A stretch of 64,000 nucleotides of DNA from Eubacterium saphenum ATCC 49989 (GCA_000161975.1 GG688422.1:927824-991823); one strand, 5' to 3'; shown: positions 1 through 9,200, counted from the stretch's first letter. Numbers and translations: made by a program. The notes: generated by a model not told the origin, from the letters alone.

Positions 1-1
1 G

Positions 2-109
2 GGACATTGTTGCGGATGCCCTATGTCACAAATGACTGTAAAGGGCTTTATAGAAAAGGCTCTTAGAGAAAGTTTCCCTGATATCAAGGGTGTAGAAACG
101 GTTAACTAG
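2..109 (+). CDS. NifU C-terminal-domain protein (3' end only)
   Basis: Only the last 35 codons and the TAG stop are inside the window. The peptide starts GHCCGCPMSQMT and ends near GVETVN. It matches the NFU domain shared by NifU-type Fe-S scaffold proteins, whose hallmark is a Cys-x-x-Cys pair followed by a helix of the type TVKGFIEKAL; the pair is at residues 3 and 6 of the visible part. The family assembles or carries Fe-S clusters in the cytoplasm. The gene begins upstream, so its full domain content is unknown. The next gene starts ten bases after the stop. Confidence 0.7.
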   Translation, partial: GHCCGCPMSQMTVKGFIEKALRESFPDIKGVETVN

Positions 110-118
110 GAGAAAACG

Positions 119-1540
119 GTGTTGGATCTTGAAATTAGAAAAGAAATCAGTGAACGGGTTGATGCGATTCAGCCCGTTTTAATTGAAACGTTAAAAGAGC
201 AGATAGCCATTCCATCTGTTGTTTCTTACGAAGCGGGGGAATATCCATTCGGGATTAAGGTGCACGAAGCCTTTATACATTTTTTAAAAACTGCAGAGAA
301 CATGGGCTTTGCTGTGAAAAACGTAGATGAATACGGCGGGCACGTAGAGTTTGGAAGCGGAGAAGAGATGGCCTGCATAATAGGACATTTAGATGTGGTA
401 CCTGCAGGTGCCGGTTGGGATAACGGAGCTTTCAATCCGACGGTTTTAAATGGCAGACTATATGGAAGAGGAGCCATTGACGATAAGGGGCCCATGGTGG
501 CGGCTCTGTACGCTATGAAGGTGTTAAAGGACATGGGGTTTAAGCCCGGTAAACTTATAAGACTTATAATTGGTCTGGATGAAGAAGTTGAGTGGAAGGG
601 TATGGATAGATACTTTGAAACTGAAAGGAAGCCCGATGTAGGATTTACACCTGATGCCATGTTCCCCGTCATACGAGGTGAAAAAGGCATTATCGTGTGT
701 AAGCTTGCAAAAAAATTCACTAAGGGAAATAATTCCGGCCTAATGATTTCAAAGCTTTCAGGTGGTTCCGCACCAAACATGGTAGCTGATAGCTGCAGGG
801 CGGTGCTCAGATGTAAGAACCGTGACAGATATGCTGAAGTTATAGATATGGTAAATGCGTTTAAATCTCAAGGAGTAGAAATCAGTGCAAAAAAACAGGG
901 AACATCGTTGATAGTCACTACTAAGGGGGTATCGGCACACGGATCAAATCCTGCGGCCGGAGAAAATGCCATAGCGCATATGATGAAATTTCTTTCTGAG
1001 GTGTCCCTTGATGCCGTGGATCAAAGCGAATTTGTAAAGTTCTTTAATAGACATATCGGATATGAACTTAACGGGGAGAGTCTGGGAATATCAATGAAGG
1101 ACGATGAAAGCGGAGAGCTCGTTTTAAATGTAGGCATGTGTGAAATCAGCATGGAAGAGGCAATTTTATCCATAAACATCAGATATCCCGTTACTAAAAC
1201 CGAGGAAGACGTATTCGATAAAATGGAAAACACGGTAAAACCATACGGTGTAGGGATTATAAAGGGAAAAACTCAAAAGCCTATATATTATGAAGCGGAT
1301 CATCCGCTTGTTAAGCTGTTTATGGAAGTGTATAGAAGAAATACGGAAGATACAAAAAGTGAAAGCCTAGTCATAGGTGGAGGTACCTATGCAAGGTGCA
1401 CGGATAATATCCTTGCATTCGGGGCAAATTTCCCGGGAGCGGAAGAAACGGAGCACCAACCGAACGAGTATGTGGATATAGAAAAATTAATGCTTGCTAC
1501 TAAGATGTATGCAGAAGCCATATATGAGCTTGCTGTGTAG
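119..1540 (+). CDS. pepV: PepV/Sapep-type M20 dipeptidase
   Basis: A 473-residue zinc metallopeptidase of family M20, most like PepV/Sapep Xaa-His dipeptidases that hydrolyse dipeptides in the cytoplasm. Visible metal and active-site motifs are GHLDVVPAG (His90, Asp92), GAIDDKGP (Asp121), GLDEEVEWKG (Glu155 and Glu156) and a late EETEHQPNEY that supplies the last metal histidine. The length fits the family, which carries a lid domain between the catalytic halves. I start at GTG 119, with GGAG at 109-112 six bases upstream; the adjacent TTG 122 is an equally possible start. It precedes the t6A genes with an 18-base gap. Confidence 0.88.
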   Translation: MLDLEIRKEISERVDAIQPVLIETLKEQIAIPSVVSYEAGEYPFGIKVHEAFIHFLKTAENMGFAVKNVDEYGGHVEFGSGEEMACIIGHLDVVPAGAGWDNGAFNPTVLNGRLYGRGAIDDKGPMVAALYAMKVLKDMGFKPGKLIRLIIGLDEEVEWKGMDRYFETERKPDVGFTPDAMFPVIRGEKGIIVCKLAKKFTKGNNSGLMISKLSGGSAPNMVADSCRAVLRCKNRDRYAEVIDMVNAFKSQGVEISAKKQGTSLIVTTKGVSAHGSNPAAGENAIAHMMKFLSEVSLDAVDQSEFVKFFNRHIGYELNGESLGISMKDDESGELVLNVGMCEISMEEAILSINIRYPVTKTEEDVFDKMENTVKPYGVGIIKGKTQKPIYYEADHPLVKLFMEVYRRNTEDTKSESLVIGGGTYARCTDNILAFGANFPGAEETEHQPNEYVDIEKLMLATKMYAEAIYELAV

Positions 1541-1558
1541 ATTACAAGGCTGGATGGA

Positions 1559-2023
1559 ATGAGAACGGAAGAGATAAGAAAGAATTGTTTTCACGGCAAA
1601 TATGAAGTGGTTCTTAAAGGGGTAGCTGATACTCAAAAATTGGCGACAGATATTGCAAAGCAATTGATCATCGGGGATGTAGTAGCGCTTAAGGGAGACC
1701 TGGGTACCGGAAAGACTACATTTACAAAGGCGCTTTTAGACACGCTTGGTGTTGACGAAGCAGTTGTGAGTCCTACCTATTCAATAGTGAATACTTATAG
1801 AGGCGATAGGTGCATCATAAATCATTTCGATGTATATAGGCTACACGGCAGTGATGAATTTTATGATATTGGAGGAGATGAGTATTTTAACGATGAAAGC
1901 ATTTCCATAATAGAGTGGGCGGAAAAAATAGAGGATGCTCTGCCAAGTGATGCTATTTATCTGGAAATGAAATATTCAGATGATGATAATGAAAGGATAT
2001 GCAGTTGCGGATATTGGCAATAA
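1559..2023 (+). CDS. tsaE: t6A synthesis ATPase TsaE
   Basis: A 154-residue P-loop protein with Walker A GDLGTGKTT (about residues 46-54), the family motif SPTYSIVNTY and a late IIEWAEK segment. TsaE binds the TsaB-TsaD dimer and its ATPase activity is needed to reset the complex that puts threonylcarbamoyl on A37 of ANN-decoding tRNAs. The start is ATG 1559. The 3' end overlaps the next gene by 25 bases, so tsaE and tsaB are probably translationally coupled. Gene order tsaE-tsaB-(rimI)-tsaD is the classical Firmicute arrangement. Confidence 0.92.
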   Translation: MRTEEIRKNCFHGKYEVVLKGVADTQKLATDIAKQLIIGDVVALKGDLGTGKTTFTKALLDTLGVDEAVVSPTYSIVNTYRGDRCIINHFDVYRLHGSDEFYDIGGDEYFNDESISIIEWAEKIEDALPSDAIYLEMKYSDDDNERICSCGYWQ

Positions 2024-3342
2024 GTACTACATCTAAATATCCATCGGTAAGCTATAAATCGGATACAGGCATAAAAAGCAAAGAAGTTTGCGAAAACTTC
2101 GACCACATGAAAAATCTGGTACCTATGATCAATGAGGTTTTATTATCTCCCGGAGCTGTAGATCTCATAGCTGTAGATATAGGTCCGGGTTCGTTTGTAG
2201 GTACCAGGATAGGCGTATCCACGGCAAGAGCTTTTTCTCAGATGCTTGATGTACCGGTGATACCTGTAGAATCACTCATATCACTTGCATATTGTGACGG
2301 TTTAAAGTCGGATTTAATATGTCCGATGATAGATGCGAGAAATGATACGGCATATGCTGCTTGCTACGGGTTTGAGGATTTCGAGCCGGTAGCATTGGTA
2401 AAGCGAGATCAATACGGCGTTAAGGAGTTCATTCTTAAAATAGCGGAGTACGTACAAACGCAAAAGAATAAGAGAGTTGTTTTTATAGGGGATGTAGCCC
2501 AAAAGAAAAAGGCATTGATCGAAGAAGCAAGTGATGAATTTAGCGTTTTTCCTATGATGAAAATTTTGAGAGAACCAAATAGTAAAAGAGTGCTTAAGGC
2601 GGCATGCGCTTTGGCAGGGACACGGGAAATGAGTGAGCTGTTATCCAATGGCATAGCTGTTAAGTATGATGATGTGCTGCCTATATACTCAAGGATAGCG
2701 GAAGCTGAAAAATCGCTTATAAAAAGGGGAGGCAGGAAGATATATATAGCGCCCCGGAATGAACAAGATAATCCTATGATTTCATCTATGGCGGGCGAAC
2801 TTTTTGATGTCGAATCAGGTGCAGAGAAAGAGGGAAGTGAATTTAAGTTTTTCGCTTGTGATGAGAATAAGCATTATATAAATACGGTCTTTAGTAAGGG
2901 CTATTTCAAGAGTGATCTTGAAAAAGATATGCAAGGATATCTAGAAGAGCTTAAGAAGGCAACATCAGATAGAGCTATAAGGTTTACATTGGTTATGAAG
3001 GAAGAGAAGAGCAATGCCGTATATATCGGAGGTGAAAATATAACGAAAGCTGAGCCCATAGGCTTTGCAACGCTTACCTTGGTGCATGGGGATGCGGAAA
3101 TTGAGAGAATATGTATAGCGAAAAACAGGCAAAATTTGGGTCTTGGAAGAATCATGCTGGTTACTTCTATTGACGTGCTGAGGTTTCTTAAAGCGGAGAG
3201 TGTATTTCTTGAGGTGAAAGCCGGAAATGTTCCTGCAAATAAACTTTATGCATCTAACGGTTTTATAAACACAGGAAGGCGTAAGGCATATTATAAGAAC
3301 GGTGAAGATTGTTTGCTCATGAAGAAGGATTTGGTGAATTAA
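1999..3342 (+). CDS. tsaB: TsaB-RimI fusion: t6A subunit plus N-acetyltransferase
   Basis: A 447-residue two-domain protein. Residues about 1-225 are TsaB, an inactive ASKHA-fold partner of TsaD, with IAVDIGPGSFVGTRIG and FDHMKNLVPMI. Residues about 245-447 are a GNAT domain like RimI, which acetylates the N terminus of ribosomal protein bS18; the acetyl-CoA loop is RQNLGLGR, followed by KAGNVPANKLYASNGF. The two activities are usually separate adjacent genes; here they share one frame with no stop. The gene starts at ATG 1999 inside tsaE and stops at TAA 3340, two bases before the likely tsaD start. The RimI substrate is inferred from family and context only. Confidence 0.9.
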   Translation: MQLRILAISTTSKYPSVSYKSDTGIKSKEVCENFDHMKNLVPMINEVLLSPGAVDLIAVDIGPGSFVGTRIGVSTARAFSQMLDVPVIPVESLISLAYCDGLKSDLICPMIDARNDTAYAACYGFEDFEPVALVKRDQYGVKEFILKIAEYVQTQKNKRVVFIGDVAQKKKALIEEASDEFSVFPMMKILREPNSKRVLKAACALAGTREMSELLSNGIAVKYDDVLPIYSRIAEAEKSLIKRGGRKIYIAPRNEQDNPMISSMAGELFDVESGAEKEGSEFKFFACDENKHYINTVFSKGYFKSDLEKDMQGYLEELKKATSDRAIRFTLVMKEEKSNAVYIGGENITKAEPIGFATLTLVHGDAEIERICIAKNRQNLGLGRIMLVTSIDVLRFLKAESVFLEVKAGNVPANKLYASNGFINTGRRKAYYKNGEDCLLMKKDLVN

Positions 3343-3344
3343 AA

Positions 3345-4424
3345 GTGACGGTTTATACGCATAGGGACGTAAATGTGTTGGCGATAGAGACAAGCTGCGA
3401 TGAAACGGCATGCAGCATTGTCAGAAACGGACGGGAAGTACTGTCAAACGCCATATTTACGCAGATGCACATACATAGAGAATACGGTGGAGTGGTACCT
3501 GAGATAGCCTCACGAAATCACTTGGAAAAAATCAATGATGTAGTGGACAAGGCGATTTTAGATGCAGGCCTTCATAAGGAAGATATAGATGTTATAGCTG
3601 TAACATCAACACCGGGACTCATCGGGGCGCTTGTTGTGGGTGTAGCCACCGCTAAAACCATGGCCTATGCGTTATCAAAACCTCTGGTAGGAGTACATCA
3701 TATAGCAGGACATATCGCTGCAAATTATTTAGATCACGGAGAATTGGAACCGCCGTTTATATCGCTTGTGATCTCAGGCGGACATACGAGTGTGATCGAT
3801 GTTAAAGATTATAATGAACATGAAGTAATAGGACAAACGCTTGACGATGCTGCGGGAGAAGCCTTTGATAAGGTAGGTATATTATTGGGACTTACCTATC
3901 CTGCCGGTAAGGACATGGATGAACTTGCGAGGAGTGCAATAAAAAACAATGTATCACCTGTATATTTTAAAAGGACGTACCTTGAGAAGGGAAGCCCGCA
4001 TTTCAGTTTTAGCGGGATTAAAACGAGGGTTATGAACTATATACGGGCGAACAAAGATGATCCTATCGATAAGGAAGCGATTGCGCTTGGATTTCACGAA
4101 GCCGTAACCGATGTACTTGTTAAAAAAACGATGGATATGGCGAAGAGGCGCAACAGAAAGAAGATAGTTCTTGCAGGAGGAGTTGCGGCAAACAGTTTGA
4201 TAAGGAATAAATTTAAAGAGGAGGGGGAAGCGCAGGGCTTTGAAGTGTATCTTCCGGGGCTTGGCATGTGCACGGACAATGCGGCTATGATCGCATCCGC
4301 AGGATATTATAAATATATCTCGGGTGGGATAAGCGATTACTATCTGGATGCCGTATCGAACACCGGTTTGCAGAGGAGGATATTGCTTAAAAGCAGGAAG
4401 CAGAGGTTTGCACCGAGTTTGTGA
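3345..4424 (+). CDS. tsaD: tRNA t6A threonylcarbamoyltransferase TsaD
   Basis: The catalytic subunit that transfers threonylcarbamoyl from TC-AMP to tRNA A37. Visible family signatures are LAIETSCDETACS at the N terminus, the metal-binding HREYGGVVPEIASRNH, ISGGHTSV, HFSFSGIKTRV, LAGGVAANSLIR and MCTDNAAMIASAG. The start is uncertain: GTG 3345 sits just after the tsaB stop and gives 359 residues, GTG 3375 is also possible, and TTG 3309 lies inside tsaB. The promoter of the following tRNA-Gly lies inside the 3' end of this gene. Confidence 0.93.
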   Translation: MTVYTHRDVNVLAIETSCDETACSIVRNGREVLSNAIFTQMHIHREYGGVVPEIASRNHLEKINDVVDKAILDAGLHKEDIDVIAVTSTPGLIGALVVGVATAKTMAYALSKPLVGVHHIAGHIAANYLDHGELEPPFISLVISGGHTSVIDVKDYNEHEVIGQTLDDAAGEAFDKVGILLGLTYPAGKDMDELARSAIKNNVSPVYFKRTYLEKGSPHFSFSGIKTRVMNYIRANKDDPIDKEAIALGFHEAVTDVLVKKTMDMAKRRNRKKIVLAGGVAANSLIRNKFKEEGEAQGFEVYLPGLGMCTDNAAMIASAGYYKYISGGISDYYLDAVSNTGLQRRILLKSRKQRFAPSL

Positions 4425-4436
4425 TAGTGGTAAAAT
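4408..4436 (+). promoter_or_regulatory. Sigma-A promoter for tRNA-Gly
   Basis: TTGCAC (4408-4413), a 17-base spacer ending in TGG, then TAAAAT (4431-4436). The -10 is of the extended TGn type. It overlaps the last codons of tsaD and lies 14 bases before the tRNA. Confidence 0.65.
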
Positions 4437-4449
4437 GCTAGACAGGCGT

Positions 4450-4523
4450 GCGAATGTAGTTTAATGGTAGAACATCGGCTTCCCAAGCCGACAGTGCGAG
4501 TTCGATTCTCGTCATTCGCTCCA
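4450..4523 (+). tRNA. tRNA-Gly (CCC)
   Basis: A complete cloverleaf with encoded CCA. The acceptor GCGAATG pairs with CATTCGC, the anticodon stem TCGGC/GCCGA encloses the loop TTCCCAA (anticodon CCC), and GTTCGATTC forms the T loop. It reads GGG codons. Two further glycine tRNAs (GCC and TCC) are in the array at 43.4 kb. Confidence 0.95.
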
Positions 4524-4570
4524 AAAATTTTTGAAAAACATTTTTTGAATGAGAATGTCTGAGAATTTTA

Positions 4571-4599
4571 TTGACAAGACTTGCGCAGTAATGTAAAAT
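4571..4599 (+). promoter_or_regulatory. Sigma-A promoter for tRNA-Asn
   Basis: A consensus TTGACA (4571-4576), a 17-base spacer, then TAAAAT (4594-4599), 11 bases before the tRNA. The tRNA therefore has its own promoter, separate from tRNA-Gly. Confidence 0.8.
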
Positions 4600-4610
4600 A
4601 ACACTGTTGT

Positions 4611-4685
<75 letters not shown>

Positions 4686-4701
4686 AAAATCTAACTCAGA
4701 C

Positions 4702-4740
4702 AAGGCACCACTTTTGTTTAAGGGTGCCTTATTTGTTTTA
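4702..4740 (+). terminator. Rho-independent terminator after tRNA-Asn
   Basis: The perfect 8-bp arms AAGGCACC (4702-4709) and GGTGCCTT (4723-4730) are followed by the U-rich ATTTGTTTT. Confidence 0.8.
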
Positions 4741-4755
4741 TGAAGCGGTAATATT

Positions 4756-5520
4756 ATGAAAAAAGAAAGAGATAATTTTTTTTCGAACGAGAAGGTGAAG
4801 AAAACCCTGCCGAAGGTACTGGCGGTCATTAAATTGTTGGTCTTAGCGGGTATCATTTTGGGCATTCCTTTTTACATGTATGTATATCATAAAGACTGGC
4901 TCACCATGCTAAAGGACGTCGATGAATTCAAGGAAGTTGTGAGGCACAGCTTCAACGGACCGTTGGTGGTGCTATCCGCTCAGATCATACAGATAATAAT
5001 AGCATTTATACCGGGGCAGGGAATACAGATGGCCACGGGTTATATTTACGGACTGGGGGTGTCAATAGTATTCTCTGTTGTGGGTGCTGTGATAGGTGAA
5101 ACCATTGCTTTTGCCATCGGTAGAGCTCTTGGGTATGACGGACTTAGGATTATCGTGCCCGGGGGGATGATAGATAAGTATGTGGATAGACTGGGAGCGA
5201 AAAAATCTCTCAGAATAGTGTTTATATTATATCTGCTTCCGGGATTTCCTAAGGACCTGATAAATTATGTTGCGGGCATATCGAATTTAAGACTCAGTGC
5301 TTTTCTAATTTCTGCGACCATAGCGAGGACACCTGCAATGATAGGCAGTATACTCATAGGAACATTTTTAGACAGTAAGAGATACTACCTCGTTGCAGTG
5401 ATAGGTGTAATCAGCATAATATTGTTTTTCATAGGAATGAAGTATAGGAAGAAGTTGGATGCGTTTATAGACGAGACATTGGGCGATAATATTTCCATAA
5501 CGAATAAGCCGAAAGGATAG
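4756..5520 (+). CDS. TVP38/TMEM64 (VTT/DedA-like) membrane protein
   Basis: A 254-residue integral membrane protein with an N-terminal transmembrane segment, the family core IPGQGIQMATGYIYG, a glycine-rich re-entrant region with GAVIGETIAFAIGR, and LLPGFPKDLINYVAG followed by two more hydrophobic segments. The TVP38/DedA superfamily is linked to membrane homeostasis and lipid movement; the substrate of this member cannot be told. The start is ATG 4756, with no strong Shine-Dalgarno. It sits alone between the tRNA terminator and the promoter of the ABC operon. Confidence 0.85.
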   Translation: MKKERDNFFSNEKVKKTLPKVLAVIKLLVLAGIILGIPFYMYVYHKDWLTMLKDVDEFKEVVRHSFNGPLVVLSAQIIQIIIAFIPGQGIQMATGYIYGLGVSIVFSVVGAVIGETIAFAIGRALGYDGLRIIVPGGMIDKYVDRLGAKKSLRIVFILYLLPGFPKDLINYVAGISNLRLSAFLISATIARTPAMIGSILIGTFLDSKRYYLVAVIGVISIILFFIGMKYRKKLDAFIDETLGDNISITNKPKG

Positions 5521-5525
5521 CACGG

Positions 5526-5554
5526 TTGACAGCTATGGGAATGTTTAATATAAT
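5526..5554 (+). promoter_or_regulatory. Full-consensus promoter of the ABC transporter operon
   Basis: TTGACA (5526-5531), 17 bases, TATAAT (5549-5554). Both hexamers match consensus exactly, predicting strong expression of the three genes downstream. Confidence 0.85.
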
Positions 5555-5589
5555 GAATAAATAATTTAATTTCAATGAAGGAGGAAATC

Positions 5590-6408
5590 ATGAAACGGAT
5601 TCTAACTGTTGTAATGGCAATTATATTGGCTGTTAGCGTGGTGGGGCTTGCAGGTTGTAAAAAAGAAGAAGAGAAAAAGGACGGTGGCCTTGGAAATGCG
5701 AAGGAAGGAAAGCTCGTAGTAGGGCTTGACGATACGTTTGCACCTATGGGCTTTAGAGATAAGAAAAATAAATTAGTGGGCTTTGACATAGATCTTGCAA
5801 CTGAAGTAGCTAAGCAAATGAAGCTTGAAGTGGAGTTTAAGCCTATACAGTGGAAGGCGAAGGATCTTGAGCTAAAGTCAAAGAAGATAGATTGCGTTTG
5901 GAACGGCATGTCAGTGACTCCTGAAAGAGAGAAGGCTATGTCACTTTCAAATAAATACCTTGATAATAAAATTATACTTATGACATCTAATAATAAGGTA
6001 AACATAAAGTCGGCAAAGGATCTTGAGAAATACAATATAGGTACTCAGGAAGATTCAGCCGGGCTTGAAATGCTAAAGGCACAAAAGAATGCAAAGAATT
6101 TCATGAAGAAGGTAAAGGAATATCCTACATACGACGATGCCATAAACGCTCTTAAATCCGGAAGGGTAGATGTAATTGCGATAGATCAGGTGCTTGGAGC
6201 ATATAAGAATAAGAATCTTAAAGAAAAGCTTGCCATCTGCAAATACGCTTTGGGACAGGATGCATATGCGATAGGTTTCAGAAAAGAAGATACGGCTCTT
6301 AGAGATAAGGTAAATGAAAGCATTAAAGCTATAATTGATAACGGCAAGGCTAAAGAAATAAGTGAAAAATGGTTTGGAAAGAATTTAGTTATATTTAAAA
6401 AGAACTAA
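5590..6408 (+). CDS. Polar amino-acid ABC transporter, substrate-binding lipoprotein
   Basis: A 272-residue family 3 solute-binding protein. It has a lipoprotein signal peptide ending in the lipobox LAGC, a Lys/Glu linker, then GLDDTFAPMGFRDKK, GFDIDLATEVAKQM and VWNGMSVTPEREK, all typical of glutamine, histidine, cystine or glutamate binding proteins. It should be anchored outside the membrane and feed the permease encoded next. I start at ATG 5590 because GGAGG lies just upstream; an ATG at 5575 precedes that site. The exact amino acid cannot be read from sequence. Confidence 0.9.
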   Translation: MKRILTVVMAIILAVSVVGLAGCKKEEEKKDGGLGNAKEGKLVVGLDDTFAPMGFRDKKNKLVGFDIDLATEVAKQMKLEVEFKPIQWKAKDLELKSKKIDCVWNGMSVTPEREKAMSLSNKYLDNKIILMTSNNKVNIKSAKDLEKYNIGTQEDSAGLEMLKAQKNAKNFMKKVKEYPTYDDAINALKSGRVDVIAIDQVLGAYKNKNLKEKLAICKYALGQDAYAIGFRKEDTALRDKVNESIKAIIDNGKAKEISEKWFGKNLVIFKKN

Positions 6409-6439
6409 TAACAGCATATGACGGAAAAAGGAAAAGCGG

Positions 6440-7102
6440 ATGCTTGAAAATTTCAATGAATATATGCCCCTTCTTTTAGAAGGGGCTAAAATTACGGTTT
6501 TGTTATGTGTGATTACACTTGTTTTTGCACTGCCGCTCGGTATTCCGTTTGCCCTAGGTGTACGGAGTAGGATAAAGCCGATTAAGTATTTGTGCGAGTG
6601 TTATGTGCTTATATTCAGGGGCACACCGCTGTTATTGCAATTGTGGTTTTTCTATTACTTATTTCCCATGTATCTCGGTATACAGGTGGATGAGTTTGAG
6701 ACGGCGGCGTTTGCGTTCGTGCTTAATTATGCAGCTTACTTTGCCGAGATTTACAGGGGAGGCATAAACAGTATAGACAAGGGACAGTATGAGGCGGCAT
6801 TTGCTCTTGGAGTACCGAGGTGGAGAACTATGAAAGATATTATTCTCCCTCAGGCAATGAAGGCGATGTTACCTCCTATAGCAAACGAGGCAATTGTATT
6901 GATAAAGGATACCGCACTCGCTTCCGCAATCACATTGATGGATATAATGAAGGTATCACAAGCCGTTGTCAGCCGAAATTCGGATATCAAGATCTTCTTA
7001 TATGCAGCCGTAATATATTTAATACTTACGGGTATCACTACGATTATCGCAAAGCGCATAGAAAAAAGATTTTCAAGGCATGTTCAGAGAGAGGAGAATT
7101 AG
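6440..7102 (+). CDS. Polar amino-acid ABC transporter permease (HisM/GlnP type)
   Basis: A 220-residue inner-membrane permease with about five transmembrane segments. It carries GTPLLLQLWFFYY and the cytoplasmic EAA loop with AAFALGVPRWRTM and IILPQAMKAMLPPIANE, which docks on the ATPase. Members dimerise. It lies between the binding protein and ATPase genes and overlaps neither of them once the ATPase start is set at 7104. Confidence 0.92.
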   Translation: MLENFNEYMPLLLEGAKITVLLCVITLVFALPLGIPFALGVRSRIKPIKYLCECYVLIFRGTPLLLQLWFFYYLFPMYLGIQVDEFETAAFAFVLNYAAYFAEIYRGGINSIDKGQYEAAFALGVPRWRTMKDIILPQAMKAMLPPIANEAIVLIKDTALASAITLMDIMKVSQAVVSRNSDIKIFLYAAVIYLILTGITTIIAKRIEKRFSRHVQREEN

Positions 7103-7103
7103 A

Positions 7104-7790
7104 ATGATACTAAAGATAGAAAACCTCTCAAAATCCTTCGGAAATCATGAAGTCCTTAAAAATGTAAATCTCACGATGGATAAAGGCGAGATTATAGCTG
7201 TGATAGGGTCTTCAGGGAGCGGGAAGAGCACCATGCTTAGGTGTATTAACGGCTTGGTAAAGCCTACTTCGGGAATTATCGAATATGAAGGACGCGTAGG
7301 TATGGTATTCCAGCACTTTAATCTCTTCCCTCATATGACGTGCCTGCAAAATATTACCTATGCGCAGATAAAAGTGCTTAAAAGAAGTAAAGCGGAGGCA
7401 AAGAGCAAAGCGGACAAGCTGCTGAGCCTTGTAGGTCTTTTGGATCAGGCGAACAAGTATCCGAGTCAGATATCAGGCGGGCAAAAACAGCGTATAGCAA
7501 TAGCCAGAGCTCTTGCCATGGATCCTGAAATAATGCTTTTTGATGAGGCTACATCCGCCCTTGACCCTGAGATAACAGGTGAGGTGCTCACCGTTATGAA
7601 AAAGCTTGCTGAAAAGCATATGAGCATGCTCGTAGTCACGCACGAAATGGGTTTTGCAAGGGAGGTATCCGATAGAGTACTGTTTATGTCGGAAGGAAAA
7701 ATTTTAGAAGAAGGAGCGCCAAATGAAATATTTGAAGATCCGAAATCTTCTGAACTTAAATCGTTTTTAAAATCCATGATACGTTTATAG
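7104..7790 (+). CDS. Polar amino-acid ABC transporter ATPase (GlnQ type)
   Basis: A 228-residue nucleotide-binding subunit with Walker A GSSGSGKST, Q-loop FQHFNLF, signature ISGGQKQR, Walker B IMLFDEAT followed by SALDPE, and switch His in VVTHEMGF. The start is ATG 7104, with GAGGAG a few bases upstream; an ATG at 7080 lies inside the permease gene and lacks such a site. It completes a binding protein-permease-ATPase importer. The predicted loop before the Q-loop is slightly shorter than in GlnQ (YEGRVGMVFQ). Confidence 0.93.
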   Translation: MILKIENLSKSFGNHEVLKNVNLTMDKGEIIAVIGSSGSGKSTMLRCINGLVKPTSGIIEYEGRVGMVFQHFNLFPHMTCLQNITYAQIKVLKRSKAEAKSKADKLLSLVGLLDQANKYPSQISGGQKQRIAIARALAMDPEIMLFDEATSALDPEITGEVLTVMKKLAEKHMSMLVVTHEMGFAREVSDRVLFMSEGKILEEGAPNEIFEDPKSSELKSFLKSMIRL

Positions 7791-7937
7791 CATTATTTAT
7801 AAATTTACTTAATCAAGCATATAAAATCTGCCTTTAGGTAATTTAAGTTACAATGTTACCTGCTAATCATTAAATAAGACGAATGGATTCTACTCCCTAG
7901 GGGATGAAGGTTACGTGATTTTGGGTTACAATGTCAT

Positions 7938-9200
7938 CTATAAATCTACGAAATTAAATGTTTTTTCTTGCTCGGCATATGGTTTTACTATGTCGCCGTC
8001 TCCTGACAGCGTGTATTTATAGGTTATGAGTCCTTCGAGTCCTACAGGACCTCTTGCGTGCAGTTTCCCTGTGCTTATACCTACTTCAGCCCCGAATCCA
8101 AATCTGTAGCCGTCTGCAAACCGAGTGGAACAGTTTGAAAAAACATCGGCCGAATCTATTGCACGTGTAAATTTATCTATGCTTTGCTCATTATTAGATA
8201 TTATGCAATCGGTGTGGTGTGAGCTATTTTCATTGATTTCTTTTATTGCCGCATCTATCGAAGGAACCGTTTTTGTTGAGAGTATGTAGTCCAGATATTC
8301 TGTGCGGAAGTCATCTTCTGTAGCGGTTTCACATTCTATTATGTCTTGAACTTCCTTCGTTCCGAGAAGTTTAATGCTTGTGGCTGAAGTTTTTTGCAGT
8401 TCAGGCAATAATTTTGGTGCTATTTTTTCGTGAACCAATAGGTTTTCAGCCGCATTGCACGCAGATACGTATTGTGTTTTACTATCTATGATTATGTCTA
8501 CTGCTTTTTTTATATCTGCATCGCTATCGACGTAGATATTGCAAACGCCGTCAGAATGTCCCATCACGGGAATTTTAGAATTTTCCATTATGTATGATAC
8601 GAATTCATTGGAACCTCTAGGGATTATGAGATCCACGTAGTTATGCATTTTTAGAAGTTCGCCTACATCGCTCCTGTCTTCCAGAAGATTTATGAAGTTA
8701 TCGCCAAAGCCAGCCTCTTTACCGGCTTCTTTAATGAGAGATGCCAATAGGATATTACTGTTTTTAGCTTCGCTTCCGCCTTTGAGAACCACTGCATTAC
8801 CACTTTTGATGCACAGCGCTGCGATCTGCACCATGGCGTCCGGTCTGGATTCAAAGATTACGCCTATCACGCCTATAGGGCAGGTGATTCTCTTTAGCGT
8901 TAGAGTGTCAGCGAGCTTTCGCTTAAGTGTGGTTTTAAATAGCGGATCCTCAAATGATATTACATCTTCTATGCCCTTTATTGCATCCTTTAATTTATTA
9001 CCTTGAAATTTCAATCTTGATATTATCTGAGGTGAGAGGCTGTTCTTTTCAGCCATCTGTATATCCTTGTTATTTGCTTCTATTATTTCTTTTTCATGTG
9101 TCTTAAGTAGATTCGCTAAATTTTTTAAAGCGGCGTTTCTTTCATCGGCTGTTGTTTGTGCAAGTTCAAAGCTCTCGTTTTTAATCTTTTCGTAATTCAT
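7938..9200 (-). CDS. proA: Gamma-glutamyl phosphate reductase
   Basis: A 420-residue NADPH-dependent glutamate-5-semialdehyde dehydrogenase, the second step of proline synthesis. It has the aldehyde dehydrogenase fold with IGVIFESRPDAMVQIA, the catalytic cysteine in YVSACNAAENLL and GFGAEVGISTGKLHARGP near the C terminus. The start is the ATG whose complement is at 9198-9200, preceded by AAGGAGA; a longer frame exists upstream but has no ribosome site. No proB or proC is adjacent, which is unusual because proB and proA often form an operon. Confidence 0.95.
   Translation of the reverse strand: MNYEKIKNESFELAQTTADERNAALKNLANLLKTHEKEIIEANNKDIQMAEKNSLSPQIISRLKFQGNKLKDAIKGIEDVISFEDPLFKTTLKRKLADTLTLKRITCPIGVIGVIFESRPDAMVQIAALCIKSGNAVVLKGGSEAKNSNILLASLIKEAGKEAGFGDNFINLLEDRSDVGELLKMHNYVDLIIPRGSNEFVSYIMENSKIPVMGHSDGVCNIYVDSDADIKKAVDIIIDSKTQYVSACNAAENLLVHEKIAPKLLPELQKTSATSIKLLGTKEVQDIIECETATEDDFRTEYLDYILSTKTVPSIDAAIKEINENSSHHTDCIISNNEQSIDKFTRAIDSADVFSNCSTRFADGYRFGFGAEVGISTGKLHARGPVGLEGLITYKYTLSGDGDIVKPYAEQEKTFNFVDL

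Noticed and set aside
7791..7937. Terminator or small gene between the ABC operon and proA
   Set aside because: Only a weak AGGTAA/TTACCT pairing was found at this convergent junction, without a T-run.
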